Assembly (NCBI GenBank): GCA_030614255.1
Contig: JAUWKI010000011.1
Coordinates: 1 to 39,482, forward strand
Direction of reading: 5' to 3'
DNA length: 39,482 nucleotides
DNA from: Actinomycetes bacterium
GTDB taxonomy: Bacteria > Actinomycetota > Aquicultoria > UBA3085 > Oleimmundimicrobiaceae
Each line of letters begins with the position of its first letter. Position 1 is the stretch's first letter. Below the pieces are notes generated by a model. It was not told where the DNA came from. It searched no databases and worked only from the letters and a program-made list of their open reading frames with translations. The translations under genes were made by a program, and so were the position numbers. Shown in pieces: positions 25,692 through 34,437 of this stretch.

Positions 25692-25910
25692 ATGGCAGTG
25701 GAGGTTGATGCCAGAGGGCTTTCGTGTCCTTTGCCGGTTTTAAAAACCAAAGAAGCAATTACTAAAAATCCAAACGAAGAAATCATAGTTTTGGTAGATA
25801 GCCAGGTTTCGAAAAAGAACGTTACGCGAGTGGCTGAGAGCAACGGATACTCAGTTAAAGTCGAAATGTTGGAAGATGAATTTCGCTTGAAATGTAAAAA
25901 GGGGGATTAA
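25692..25910 (+). CDS. TusA-family sulfur/selenium carrier
   Basis: The 72-residue protein has the TusA signature VDARGLSCPLPVLKTKEAI with the carrier Cys12 in CPxP, and the C-terminal beta strand with EFRLKCKK. TusA-like proteins accept persulfide (or selenide-level Se) from cysteine desulfurases and hand it on. It is the first gene of a tight row with yedE, yedF and a desulfurase-family gene, so a role in Se delivery is likely. ATG 25692 follows GGAGG. Stops 4 bases before yedE. Confidence 0.9.
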   Translation: MAVEVDARGLSCPLPVLKTKEAITKNPNEEIIVLVDSQVSKKNVTRVAESNGYSVKVEMLEDEFRLKCKKGD

Positions 25911-25914
25911 GCAC

Positions 25915-27015
25915 GTGAAAAAAGAAAATATACTCATTTGGCTCTCAGGAGCCGTTGTTGGTCTTTTGGCAGTTCTTCTTGTTCTGTTTGGCAATCCTTT
26001 AAACATGGGCTTTTGTATCGCTTGTTTTGAGCGCGACATCGCCGGAGCTCTGGGACTTCATCGGGCCGCAGTTGTTCAGTACATCCGCCCGGAAATTTTG
26101 GGTATAGTCTTAGGGGCTTTTATTGCCGGGTATGTCGGCAAGGAATTTCGCCCTGAAGGTGGCTCCTCTACCATTACCCGTTTTTTTCTAGGAATCCTTG
26201 TAATGGTTGGAGCCCTTGTTTTTCTCGGTTGTCCTTTGAGGATGATGATTCGCCTCGGCGGAGGTGACCTGAATGCTCTTGTGGCGCTCATCGGTTTCAT
26301 CGCCGGAATTGCAGTTGGCGTTTATTTCTTAAAATCAGGGTTTGATCTTGGAAGAGCTCGCGAGCAGCGAACTTTTAGCGCATGGGTTCTTCCCATCGTT
26401 ATGGTCGGTCTTTTACTTTTACTCATACTTGCTCCTGTTTTTAATCCTGATGCGGGTGGCCCCATCTTCTTTAGCGCGGAAGGCCCCGGCGCTCAGCACG
26501 CAGCCGTTGCTCTTGCTTTAATCGCGGGACTTTTGGTCGGGTATTTAGCACAAAGGTCTAGACTATGTCTGGCTGGCGGTACACGGGACTGGTTGTTGAT
26601 AAAAGACAGTTATCTTATCAAGGGATTTATAGCTATTCTTGCTGTTGTATTGATTGGAAATATTTTGGTTGGAGTTTTAGGTATTACAGGGGTAAATACA
26701 CCTGCTTTTAATTTGGGATTTGAAGGACAACCAGTCGCTCACGCGGTGCATCTCTGGAATTTCTTAGGGATGGCTTTGGTTGGCTTGGGCTCGATTCTTT
26801 TAGGAGGTTGCCCCCTTAGGCAATTGGTTTTGGCCGGAAACGGAAACACCGATTCCGCGGTGGCAGTTCTGGGTATGATTATAGGCGCTGCTATTTCGCA
26901 CAACTTCATGCTCGCGGCAAGTCCCAAAGGCGTGCCCGATTTTGCAAAATATGCGGTTATTGGTGGATTGATTATCTGTCTTGCTGTTGGAGCTTTAAAT
27001 CGGGAAAAAGCTTAA
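25915..27015 (+). CDS. yedE: YedE/FdhT-type selenium-metabolism membrane protein
   Basis: This 366-residue polytopic membrane protein has two related halves. MGFCIACFERDIAG and GCPLRMMIRLGGGDLNA in the first half are echoed by RSRLCLAGGTRDWLL and GCPLRQLVLAGNGNTDS in the second. Conserved cysteines are Cys34, Cys37, Cys106, Cys218 and Cys299, as in YeeE/YedE transporters that pass thiosulfate or Se compounds along a cysteine path. YedE with YedF is a known marker of selenium-using bacteria; import of a selenium species is inferred. It starts with GTG at 25915 after AAGGGGGA. Confidence 0.92.
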   Translation: MKKENILIWLSGAVVGLLAVLLVLFGNPLNMGFCIACFERDIAGALGLHRAAVVQYIRPEILGIVLGAFIAGYVGKEFRPEGGSSTITRFFLGILVMVGALVFLGCPLRMMIRLGGGDLNALVALIGFIAGIAVGVYFLKSGFDLGRAREQRTFSAWVLPIVMVGLLLLLILAPVFNPDAGGPIFFSAEGPGAQHAAVALALIAGLLVGYLAQRSRLCLAGGTRDWLLIKDSYLIKGFIAILAVVLIGNILVGVLGITGVNTPAFNLGFEGQPVAHAVHLWNFLGMALVGLGSILLGGCPLRQLVLAGNGNTDSAVAVLGMIIGAAISHNFMLAASPKGVPDFAKYAVIGGLIICLAVGALNREKA

Positions 27016-27102
27016 ATTCAAAATAGTTGTAAAATGTGGGGAGGGCTTTTTTATTAGCGCGCCCTCTCCTGATTTTGTTGTGGAATTTAAGAGGTGTTTT
27101 AA

Positions 27103-27678
27103 ATGAAAGAAGTTGATGTTAGAGGGTTGGCTTGTCCACAACCGGTTATCTTGACCAAGAAAGCGATTGAGGCGGGTGCTGAGCAAATTGAGGTCTTGGT
27201 GAGCGGAGACGTTGCTCGAGATAATGTTAGAAGGATGGCAGAAAAATTGGGTTGCTCTGTTTCCTATGAGAAAAAAGAGGGCTATTGGCGACTAAATATC
27301 AAATCTGGTAGCAAAGTTTGCAAAAAGGTGGTTGAAAAGGGAAAATCGACGGTTATCTTCATAAATAGTAGCAGGATTAGGAAAGGGAGCGATGAGTTGG
27401 GCGAAGTTTTGATGAAGGCCTTCTTCAACACGCTTTCCCAGAGCGAGCCCTGGTTTGATAAAGTCGTTTTCATGAATGGTGGAGTTGAGCTGGTTGCAGA
27501 AGGTTCTCCGGTTTTAGATGCCCTCCGTTGTCTGCTTGATAAGGGCGTTCAAATTCTTGCCTGCGGGACATGTCTCGACTACTTTGGCTTAAAGGAGAAG
27601 ATAGCCGTTGGAACCATCTCAAATATGTATGATATAGTCGATGCTTTCAATGAAGCCGCGAAAGTAGTTACAGTTTAG
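27103..27678 (+). CDS. yedF: Selenium-metabolism protein YedF (TusA-DsrE fusion type)
   Basis: The 191-residue protein has an N-terminal TusA domain (VDVRGLACPQPVILTKKAI, Cys11) and a C-terminal DsrE-like domain ending ILACGTCLDYFGLKEKIAVGTISNMYDIV, the marker of YedF. Cys154 and Cys157 form a second possible Se/S relay. YedF proteins occur almost only in organisms that use selenium, with a proposed role in moving reduced Se to SelD. It sits 87 bases after yedE and 11 before the desulfurase-family gene. Confidence 0.94.
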   Translation: MKEVDVRGLACPQPVILTKKAIEAGAEQIEVLVSGDVARDNVRRMAEKLGCSVSYEKKEGYWRLNIKSGSKVCKKVVEKGKSTVIFINSSRIRKGSDELGEVLMKAFFNTLSQSEPWFDKVVFMNGGVELVAEGSPVLDALRCLLDKGVQILACGTCLDYFGLKEKIAVGTISNMYDIVDAFNEAAKVVTV

Positions 27679-27689
27679 AGGGGAAAATC

Positions 27690-28844
27690 ATGTCGATTTA
27701 TCTTGACAATGCCGCAACTTCATACCCCAAGCCATCGTGCATGCTTGAGGCATGTAAGGTTTTCACTGAGCAAGTGGGGGCAAATCCCGGCCGCTCAGGT
27801 CATCGGCTCTCTGTTGAGGCGGGTCGAATTTTGTATGACGCTAGAGCTTCTGTGGCGCAGCTTTTCAATATCGAAGACCCCTTGAAAATAATCTTTACTT
27901 ACAATGCGACCTATGCCATAAATATGGCTCTTTTCGGGTTCTTAAAACAGGGGGATCACGTCATAACCAGTTCAATCGAGCATAATGCCATCGCGAGGCC
28001 CCTTCGGTATCTTGAAAGTCAGGGTGTTGAACTTACGCGTGTACCGGTTGACCCAAAAACTTGTCAAGTTGACCCCATAGATTTTAAGAAAGCCATGAGG
28101 CCAAACACGAAACTTATAGCCATTCTTCATGGCTCGAACGTGACCGGTGTGATTTTTCCGGTAGCCGAGATAGGTAAAATTGCCCGGGAAAATAACGTGT
28201 TATTTCTCGTTGATTCCGCTCAAACTGCCGGAGTTTATCCCATCGATGTTGAGGCAATGAATATCGATTTTCTCGCCTTTACGGGACACAAGTCTCTCTT
28301 TGGTATGCAGGGGACAGGCGGGCTTTATGTTAAAGAGGGGACAAACTTGCTTCCTTTGGTCAGAGGTGGCACGGGCAGCAAATCGGAAGAAGATATCCAA
28401 CCCGATTTTATGCCTGATTGTCTTGAGAGCGGAACGCCCAATACACCCGGCTTAGCTGCTTTGGCAGCAGGAGTGAAATTTGTGCTTGCTGAGGGAATAT
28501 TAAAGATTCGTTCTCGCGAGGAAGAACTTATAAAGCAGTTAATAGACGGACTTTCTGCAATTAATGGTGTAAACCTGGTTGGAAATATGACGTTAGATTG
28601 CCGGTTGCCGGTTATTTCTTTCAACGTGAGCGGACTTTTGCCTTCGGAGGTTGGGCAAATTCTTGATGAAAAGTACGATATTATGGTAAGAGTAGGGCTT
28701 CACTGTGCTCCCTGGGCTCACCAAGCAATGGGAACTTATCCAAAAGGAACTGTTCGCGTAAGTTTAAGTTATTTAAACAAAAGCGATGAAGTTAAATATT
28801 TTTTAAACGCAGTTAATGAAATTAGCGAAAAAAGGAGAACTTAG
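27690..28844 (+). CDS. Cysteine desulfurase-family PLP enzyme of selenium cluster
   Basis: This 384-residue class V aminotransferase begins MSIYLDNAATSYPKP. PLP should sit on Lys201 (FTGHKSLFGMQGTGG), with His in HGSNVTG and Asp in FLVDSAQTAG. Cys339 in RVGLHCAPWAH is the probable active cysteine. It belongs to the desulfurase/selenocysteine-lyase subgroup often next to yedE, yedF and selD, and probably releases Se (or S) from selenocysteine or cysteine for SelD. Its stop abuts the next gene's TTG start. Confidence 0.92.
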   Translation: MSIYLDNAATSYPKPSCMLEACKVFTEQVGANPGRSGHRLSVEAGRILYDARASVAQLFNIEDPLKIIFTYNATYAINMALFGFLKQGDHVITSSIEHNAIARPLRYLESQGVELTRVPVDPKTCQVDPIDFKKAMRPNTKLIAILHGSNVTGVIFPVAEIGKIARENNVLFLVDSAQTAGVYPIDVEAMNIDFLAFTGHKSLFGMQGTGGLYVKEGTNLLPLVRGGTGSKSEEDIQPDFMPDCLESGTPNTPGLAALAAGVKFVLAEGILKIRSREEELIKQLIDGLSAINGVNLVGNMTLDCRLPVISFNVSGLLPSEVGQILDEKYDIMVRVGLHCAPWAHQAMGTYPKGTVRVSLSYLNKSDEVKYFLNAVNEISEKRRT

Positions 28845-29069
28845 TTGTCCGATTATTCCGTTGTAACTTTTTACTCTACTCACCATGCTTTAAAGGCCGA
28901 AAAGGTTTTAAAGAAAGAAATTAAGATTTCTGTTGTGCCAGTCCCTCGTTCTACCAGCGCAAATTGTGGGATTGCCATAAAATTTCTCACCGAGTACTTA
29001 AAAGAAGTTGAAAAGATTTTAAAGAGCAATCACGTGGGTTTTGAAGGCATCTTTCCTTGGCCGAAATAA
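28845..29069 (+). CDS. DUF3343 putative Se/S carrier protein
   Basis: The 74-residue protein matches DUF3343: YSVVTFYSTHHALKAEKVLK, then VVPVPRSTSANCGIAIKF with one conserved Cys (Cys41), which is the proposed Se/S-carrying residue. This small family travels with yedE/yedF/selD loci. The start is a TTG at 28845 directly after the upstream TAG, with GGAGA 8 bases before, so it is translationally coupled. Confidence 0.88.
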   Translation: MSDYSVVTFYSTHHALKAEKVLKKEIKISVVPVPRSTSANCGIAIKFLTEYLKEVEKILKSNHVGFEGIFPWPK

Positions 29070-29091
29070 TAAATTTAGACCATCTCTAATG

Positions 29092-29979
29092 TTACCTGTT
29101 GAGTACGAAATCAATGAATTCCTTTTGGGCCTTAGTCATTAATCTATTCTTGTTATAAATTAGGTAAATATCTCTTGTTAGACGCATATTTGCAAAGGGA
29201 ATCGTTTTAATTGACCCAAGAGATAAATCTCTCTCCGCTGCAAATTTCGAAATGATTGAAATTCCAAGGTCTGCTTCAACAGCAGCAAGTATTGCTTGAA
29301 TGCTCCCAAGCTCCATAGTGACATTAAGATTTTCTTCTGGAATGTTTTGATTCTTTAGCAGGTCTTCAAATGTTTTTCGGGTGGCGGAACCTTTCTCACG
29401 AAGAATCAACGGGCAAGATATAGTTTCTTTAAGGGTAATAGTTTTTTTCTTAGCAAGTTGGTGTTGGGGGGGAGTAATAAGTATTAGTTCATCCGAAGCA
29501 AACTTTTTGCTTTCAAGGTTATCTTCCGAGATTTTTCTACCTACGAAAGCGATGTCTATCTCATGATTAGCAAGCTTCTCCACGATATCATCCGTGTCTG
29601 CAATGAATAGTTCGGGCTCCACATCGGGGAACTTCTTTTTGAATTGACCCAACATTTTGGGGACTAAATATTCCCCCGGGGTGGTGCTTGCTCCAAGCGC
29701 AAGTTTTCCACCAACTACATTCTTTAATTTATTCAAGGATTCTTTTAGGAGATTATTGTTTCTTACCATATCTTTAGCAAAGCGATAAAAGATTTTTCCG
29801 GTCTCAGTGGGTCTGGCTTTATTCCCTGATCTGTCGAGAAGTATCTGCCCATACTCTTTTTCCATTGCCCGTATCTGAAAGCTAATGGCGGGCTGAGACA
29901 CATTCATTGCTTTTGCAGTTTTGGAAAAGCTTCTTTTTTCAATTACCATGATAAATGTTTCAAAATAATTAAGATTCAT
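29092..29979 (-). CDS. Selenium-cluster LysR-family regulator
   Basis: The protein of about 295 residues has the LysR winged helix at the N-terminus (MNLNYFETFIMVIEKRSFSKTAKAMNVSQPAISFQIRAMEKEYG) and a periplasmic-binding-like effector domain starting LALGASTTPGEYLVP. Its position, convergent to the carrier genes and divergent from selD, matches the LysR type associated with selenium metabolism, which probably senses a Se or S metabolite. ATG 29979 gives the canonical start; a TTG at 29988 has the better-spaced ribosome site (GGTGAT). Confidence 0.9.
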   Translation of the reverse strand: MNLNYFETFIMVIEKRSFSKTAKAMNVSQPAISFQIRAMEKEYGQILLDRSGNKARPTETGKIFYRFAKDMVRNNNLLKESLNKLKNVVGGKLALGASTTPGEYLVPKMLGQFKKKFPDVEPELFIADTDDIVEKLANHEIDIAFVGRKISEDNLESKKFASDELILITPPQHQLAKKKTITLKETISCPLILREKGSATRKTFEDLLKNQNIPEENLNVTMELGSIQAILAAVEADLGISIISKFAAERDLSLGSIKTIPFANMRLTRDIYLIYNKNRLMTKAQKEFIDFVLNR

Positions 29980-29997
29980 GATAAGCAAATTTTATCA
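29979..29997. promoter_or_regulatory. Candidate LysR operator
   Basis: TGATAA (29979-29984), seven bases, TTATCA (29992-29997) is a perfect interrupted palindrome covering the lysR start, in the gap between lysR and selD. It has the T-N11-A form of LysR sites. A second imperfect pair, ATGCTTAC/GTAGCAT, lies at about 30017-30049, and TATACT (30063-30068) is a possible selD -10 box. Confidence 0.45.
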
Positions 29998-30101
29998 CCA
30001 AAATGAATTAATTTAAATGCTTACTTCGACTTTCTTCATAAGTAGCATTTTAAAAAAAGTGTTATACTTTTAATAAGTAAATTTTTTTAAGGAGCATTAA
30101 A

Positions 30102-31142
30102 GTGACCAAAAAGGTAAAACTTACCAAATATTCTACAAAGAGTGGTTGAGCTGCAAAGTTGAGTCCGTGTGACTTAGCCTCAATACTTAAAGACGTTCCT
30201 TTCAAAAAAGATAAGAATCTTTTGAGAGGAATTGATGATGCTGAGGATGCCGCTGTCTATCGGCTAACCAATGAGCTTGCAATTGTACAGACGGTGGATT
30301 TCTTCACCCCAATAGTGAATGATCCCTATCTCTTTGGTCAGATAGCTGCCGCAAATTCCTTAAGTGATATATACGCGATGGGCGGAGAGCCTTTAATTGT
30401 TTTAAATCTGGTCATGTTTAATCCGGAAATTGGCTTGGATGTGCTCAAAGAGATACTTCTTGGAGGTCGCGATAAGATTGAAGAATCAGGTGCCATTGTA
30501 GCAGGCGGGCACACCGTCGAAGATAAGGAGCCGAAATTCGGTTTTTCAGTTACAGGGGCGGTCCATCCGGACAAATTTATATCGAACGCCAATGCAAAGA
30601 TTGGGGACAAATTGGTTCTTACTAAGCCCATTGGGATGGGCATACTTGCCACCGCATTGAAGGGGGAGCTTGTTGAAGAAGAAGATATTATGGATGCAAT
30701 TAATTCAATTAGGGCATTAAACAAGGACGCATCTTTGGCGATGAAGGAAGTTGGGGTCAATTCCTGTACCGATATAACCGGTTTTGGTTTTTTGGGCCAT
30801 CTTATGGAAATGCTTTTGGCGAGCGGTACCGCTGCCGTTATTTGGGCTGATGCCATCCCTAAATTTGAGAGAGTATTTGAGTTTGCGAAGATGGGCTTGG
30901 TCCCGGCCGGGGCTTGTTCCAACCGTAAATATGTTGGGAATCGTGTTCGGTTTGACTCAAAGATAAATGAAATTGACCAAGATATTTTGTTTGACCCTCA
31001 AACATCCGGAGGGTTGCTGATTTCTGTTCCCACTGACCGTTGTGACGATTTAGTAACTGAGCTGAAGAGGCGAAATGTTTCTACTCGAGCGGTTATTGGC
31101 GAGATTGTAAGTGGGAATGTAGGAACAATTGAGGTTGTTTAA
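30102..31142 (+). CDS. selD: Selenide, water dikinase SelD, a selenoprotein (UGA = Sec at residue 16)
   Basis: The protein makes selenophosphate from selenide and ATP, the Se donor for tRNA-Sec. The uninterrupted frame starts only after TGA at 30147-30149, but the codons before it read VKLTKYSTKSG and those after it AAKLSP, in frame with the rest. This is the normal SelD start (E. coli: LTQYSHGAGCGCK), with UGA exactly at the catalytic Cys position and Lys19 as the partner Lys. GTG 30102 follows AAGGAG. Downstream come the ATP-binding VQTVDFFTPIV, ANSLSDIYAMGG, GGHTVEDKEPKFG and FDPQTSGGLLIS. Length 346 residues with Sec counted. The organism must then also have SelA, SelB and tRNA-Sec, not seen here. 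Confidence 0.95.
30147..30183 (+). promoter_or_regulatory. Candidate bacterial SECIS hairpin in selD
   Basis: Directly after the UGA, TTGAG (30159-30163) can pair with CTCAA (30179-30183), and inside it GTC (30163-30165) with GAC (30171-30173), closing a small loop CGTGT containing G. Bacterial SECIS elements lie just 3' of the UGA with a small G-containing apical loop for SelB, so distance and form fit. The exact fold has not been computed. Confidence 0.55.
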
Positions 31143-31244
31143 CGATAAAAGAAGAAGCCATAAATAAATTTTATTTGATTCATTTTTATTATTTATAGTA
31201 TTATTTAAGCTGCTTTATGGCAGCTTATTTTTTTGAGGGTGGTT

Positions 31245-32012
31245 ATGGAACCGAAGATAGCCGTTTGTGCAAAACCGATGAATGTTCTTAGTAAAACAGT
31301 GGATTATGCCATTGAAAATGATTATCCTGCCATCGATTGGTCTTTTGATTCCAAAGGCCTCTTGGCGCTCAAGAGCGATGGTCAAATGTTTTTTAATCTT
31401 ATGAGAGAGAATGAAGACATAGAAGTTCGTTATCATTGCTTTATGGAAAACGTTGAGCTCGCCCATGTTGACCTAAATGTAGCCGAAGATTCATTGGATA
31501 ATTTCAAGTTTTGTGTAGATAAGATTTGCGAGTTTGGCGGTCATTTTATGACCGTCCATATTGGTTTATGGTCAAAGACCTCCGAGGAAGTAAGCTGGAA
31601 TAATGCCGTGAAAAATCTTTATTCTCTGGTAGAGTACGGTAAAAATAAAGAAGTTACAGTTTGTTTGGAAAATTTAAAAAAAGGGTTTACCAGCGACCCC
31701 GGACTTTTCCAAAAAATAATTGAGCTTACAGAAGCAAAGGTTACCTTCGATCTTGGACACGCAAACTCCAGTATTCATGCAAAAAATGGTTTCATTGGTT
31801 TAGATTTTCTTAAGTTGATGGCTCCGCACATAGCCAATGCGCATGTTTATGAGAGAGAAGAACCTCATCATATTGTTCCACAAGACCTCAACCTTATAGG
31901 ACCCATGCTTGAGCATTTGCTTGAGACCGATTGCGACTGGTGGGTTATCGAGTTATCGGATAGGCAAGAAGTTGAACATACGAGGTCGCTATTAAAATCT
32001 CTCTTTTCATAA
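31245..32012 (+). CDS. Sugar-phosphate isomerase/epimerase-like TIM barrel
   Basis: The protein of about 255 residues resembles the xylose isomerase-like/AP endonuclease 2 superfamily. FMTVHIGLW, VTVCLENL, VTFDLGHANSS, NAHVYEREEPHH and WWVIELSD hold the His, Glu, Asp and His expected for metal binding along the barrel. The substrate cannot be told. GAGGGTGG just before it favours ATG 31245 over an in-frame TTG at 31233. It lies 102 bases after selD, same direction. Confidence 0.8.
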   Translation: MEPKIAVCAKPMNVLSKTVDYAIENDYPAIDWSFDSKGLLALKSDGQMFFNLMRENEDIEVRYHCFMENVELAHVDLNVAEDSLDNFKFCVDKICEFGGHFMTVHIGLWSKTSEEVSWNNAVKNLYSLVEYGKNKEVTVCLENLKKGFTSDPGLFQKIIELTEAKVTFDLGHANSSIHAKNGFIGLDFLKLMAPHIANAHVYEREEPHHIVPQDLNLIGPMLEHLLETDCDWWVIELSDRQEVEHTRSLLKSLFS

Positions 32013-32143
32013 GTTTTTAATTATTTAAGAGAGATTTTTCTTCAGTCCAAAAATTCTTCGCAAAAATCGTCAGAGAAATAAACGTATCGATACTTGGAAA
32101 TCATTTTTGAAATTAGAAGTTTGGGTTATACTCAAATTATATT

Positions 32144-32986
32144 TTGGCTGTTGAAGGCGGGAGGATGGGAGAGATCAAATTTCTGAAAAGCGTCAAAAAA
32201 AATATATCCTACCAGCTTAAGAACGAAGTTTCCAAAGCAAAGAGTTTAGCGATTGGAGAAATTGCCGGAAGAGATAGCATAGCTGCGATTATAAAGGCAG
32301 CGGAACAAAACGATTTGGACGCTGTGCTACCCACTATTGTCTATACGGGAACAGAATATGGAGAACGTGGAGTTCTCGAGGACAACGTGAAATATCTGCG
32401 TGGACGATTGGACGACTTGGGTTTTTCCGCTGGTCATGAAAAGTTTGTTTTGAACCGAATTACTCTAGGTGAGCCTGCTTTGTGGCACGCTTTAAACGGT
32501 AGATTCCTTTCGGTTCTTTTTAAGAGATTTGGTTTCTGTTCCTCTTGTTTGGGTTGTCATCTCTACATGCATTTAATTAGGGTCCCTTTGGCCTGGCACA
32601 TTGGGGCGGATAAGATTATTAGCGGCGAGAGAAAATCTCATGCTGGAAGTATAAAGATAAATCAGCTACCTGTGGCTCTTGATGCCTACAAAGAGGTGCT
32701 TAGTTATGCGGGAGTAAAACTTTTGTTTCCCTTAAAAGAGATTGTATCAAATGATGAGATTGAGTCTCTCATAGGTTCGGGCTGGAGGCAGAGGAAAAGA
32801 CAGTTGAATTGTGTGTTAAGTAGTAATTATCGAGCTTTAGATGACGAAGTGGAATATGATGAAGATAATTTGAAAAGATATTTTGATGAATTTGCGGTGC
32901 CCGTCTCCAAAGAGGTCTTAAAGTTGTGGAAAGAAGATAAAGAAGTCGATTATATTAAAGTGGTTAGAAAGATTCTCGAAAGCTAG
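32144..32986 (+). CDS. Unrecognised protein with PP-loop-like motif and CSSCLGC cluster
   Basis: This product of 280 residues or fewer is not a family I can name. SLAIGEIAGRDSIAAIIKA (34-52) resembles the SGGxDS phosphate loop of PP-loop ATP pyrophosphatases (ThiI, MnmA, TtcA, QueC), although the first Ser-Gly are changed. VLPTIVYTGTEYG follows as a second strand, and at 132-138 CSSCLGC then HLYMHLIRVPLAWHIGADKIISGERKSHAG recall the Cys pairs and ISGE strand of such enzymes. Sulfur or selenium transfer to a small molecule or tRNA would fit the selenium neighbourhood, but this is conjecture. The start is unclear: TTG 32144 lacks a ribosome site, and GGGAGG abuts ATG 32165. Confidence 0.6.
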   Translation: MAVEGGRMGEIKFLKSVKKNISYQLKNEVSKAKSLAIGEIAGRDSIAAIIKAAEQNDLDAVLPTIVYTGTEYGERGVLEDNVKYLRGRLDDLGFSAGHEKFVLNRITLGEPALWHALNGRFLSVLFKRFGFCSSCLGCHLYMHLIRVPLAWHIGADKIISGERKSHAGSIKINQLPVALDAYKEVLSYAGVKLLFPLKEIVSNDEIESLIGSGWRQRKRQLNCVLSSNYRALDDEVEYDEDNLKRYFDEFAVPVSKEVLKLWKEDKEVDYIKVVRKILES

Positions 32987-33013
32987 AATCAGAACTTTTA
33001 GACGGGAGTTTAA

Positions 33014-34312
33014 ATGAAGGTTCTCTTTGTTACGTTGGATGGTTTAGGTGATAGGCCGGCTCCCGAGCTTGATGGGAAAACCCCTTTGGAAATCGCACAT
33101 ACCCCCAACCTTAATAAGTTAGCATCTCATGGCATAACAGGTTTGTTAAACTCCCTTTCTCCTGGCATTGCTCCTGGAAGCGATACCGCTCATTTTGTTC
33201 TCTTTGGATATTCTCTTGATGAATTTCCCGGGAGGGGAGTCTTTGAAGCGGTTGGGGAGGGGATCGACTTAAACTTTGAGGACGTTGTTCTTAGAGCGAG
33301 TTTTGCCTCCGTTGCGGAAGAAAATGGTTGTTTGAAAATTGCAAGTCGCGGTATAGGTGCCGAGGAGGAAGTTTGTCGAGAGCTTGCAAAAGATATTCTT
33401 GACGATGAAATTGAAGGAGTAAATATCCGCTTTGTTTATAACTCAAAAAGACAGGGCATCATCTTTTTAAGCGGTGGCGTAAGCTCCGATATTACCGATT
33501 CAGATCCCTTTTGCAACGATTTGCCGGTGATAAAAATTCAACCGATGCTGGATGCTAAGGACAAAGAAAAGGCTAAGGCTACGGCCCACGCGTTAAACAC
33601 TTATCTAAGAAAAGTTTACTTTAAATTGAAAGACCACCCAATCAATATCGAAAGGATTAAGCGGGGTTTGCCCCCGTTAAATTTCTTGCTTACCAAGTGG
33701 GCATCCAGAAGAAAAAGGTTGACTTCCTTCTCTGATAAGTTCGGTTTCAAAGCGGCGATGGTTACCTCGAGCGTGCTCTTTAAAGGTATGGCATCTGAAA
33801 TTGGAATGGATTTTATCGAATTGCCCTATCTTGAAGATGTCCATAAAGATATGAAAAGGCGTCTTGAAGCGGCGAAGAAAGTGTTTGAAGACGGTTACGA
33901 TTTCGTCCACGTTCATACCAAAGTTCCCGACGAAGCAGCACATACAAAGAAACCCGTTTTCAAAAAAGAGGTAATTGAAAAACTCGACGAGGCTTTTGGC
34001 TCAATCTTATCTGAATTTGATGATGATATTTTAATCGTTGTGACATCGGATCACAGCACGCCCAGCTCGGGAAGCTTGATTCATTCCGGAGAGCCGGTTC
34101 CAATTGTAATTCTCGGAAAGACAGTTCGGGTAGATGATGTTAAAGAGTTTGGTGAAAGAACTTGTTTGTGTGGTGGTCTTGGGAGAATTGATGGCCACAA
34201 CCTCATGAACATAATTTTAAACTTCACCGATAGAGCAAAGTATTTCGGCTCAAGGTCCGTTCCTTTGGATACATCGCATCGTCCCTCAATGATTAATCCT
34301 TTTAGGATTTAG
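33014..34312 (+). CDS. apgM: 2,3-bisphosphoglycerate-independent phosphoglycerate mutase, archaeal type (ApgM)
   Basis: The 432-residue enzyme interconverts 3- and 2-phosphoglycerate in glycolysis and gluconeogenesis. It opens LFVTLDGLGDRPAPELDGKTPLE, with Asp9 for metal; Ser56 in APGSDTAH is the phospho-acceptor. DFVHVHTKVPDEAAHTK and VVTSDHSTPSSG supply the other metal ligands, as in the alkaline phosphatase superfamily. It is the aPGAM form, separate from the usual GpmI, and is common in archaea and some anaerobic bacteria. GGGAG precedes ATG 33014. Confidence 0.95.
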   Translation: MKVLFVTLDGLGDRPAPELDGKTPLEIAHTPNLNKLASHGITGLLNSLSPGIAPGSDTAHFVLFGYSLDEFPGRGVFEAVGEGIDLNFEDVVLRASFASVAEENGCLKIASRGIGAEEEVCRELAKDILDDEIEGVNIRFVYNSKRQGIIFLSGGVSSDITDSDPFCNDLPVIKIQPMLDAKDKEKAKATAHALNTYLRKVYFKLKDHPINIERIKRGLPPLNFLLTKWASRRKRLTSFSDKFGFKAAMVTSSVLFKGMASEIGMDFIELPYLEDVHKDMKRRLEAAKKVFEDGYDFVHVHTKVPDEAAHTKKPVFKKEVIEKLDEAFGSILSEFDDDILIVVTSDHSTPSSGSLIHSGEPVPIVILGKTVRVDDVKEFGERTCLCGGLGRIDGHNLMNIILNFTDRAKYFGSRSVPLDTSHRPSMINPFRI

Positions 34313-34437
34313 CCCAATGCTTGAAGAAAATCAAAATTTCCCAACAAATCACTTGTTTTTTTCAAACAAAGCTGATAAACTTTTTTTGTTTATAAGCAAT
34401 AATTATTAATAAGATAAATTATATTTATAATCTCCGA

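Noticed and set aside
30159-31142. Short SelD beginning at TTG 30159
   Set aside because: It would lack the catalytic Sec/Cys and Lys19 and has no ribosome site; the extended selenoprotein reading explains the upstream codons.
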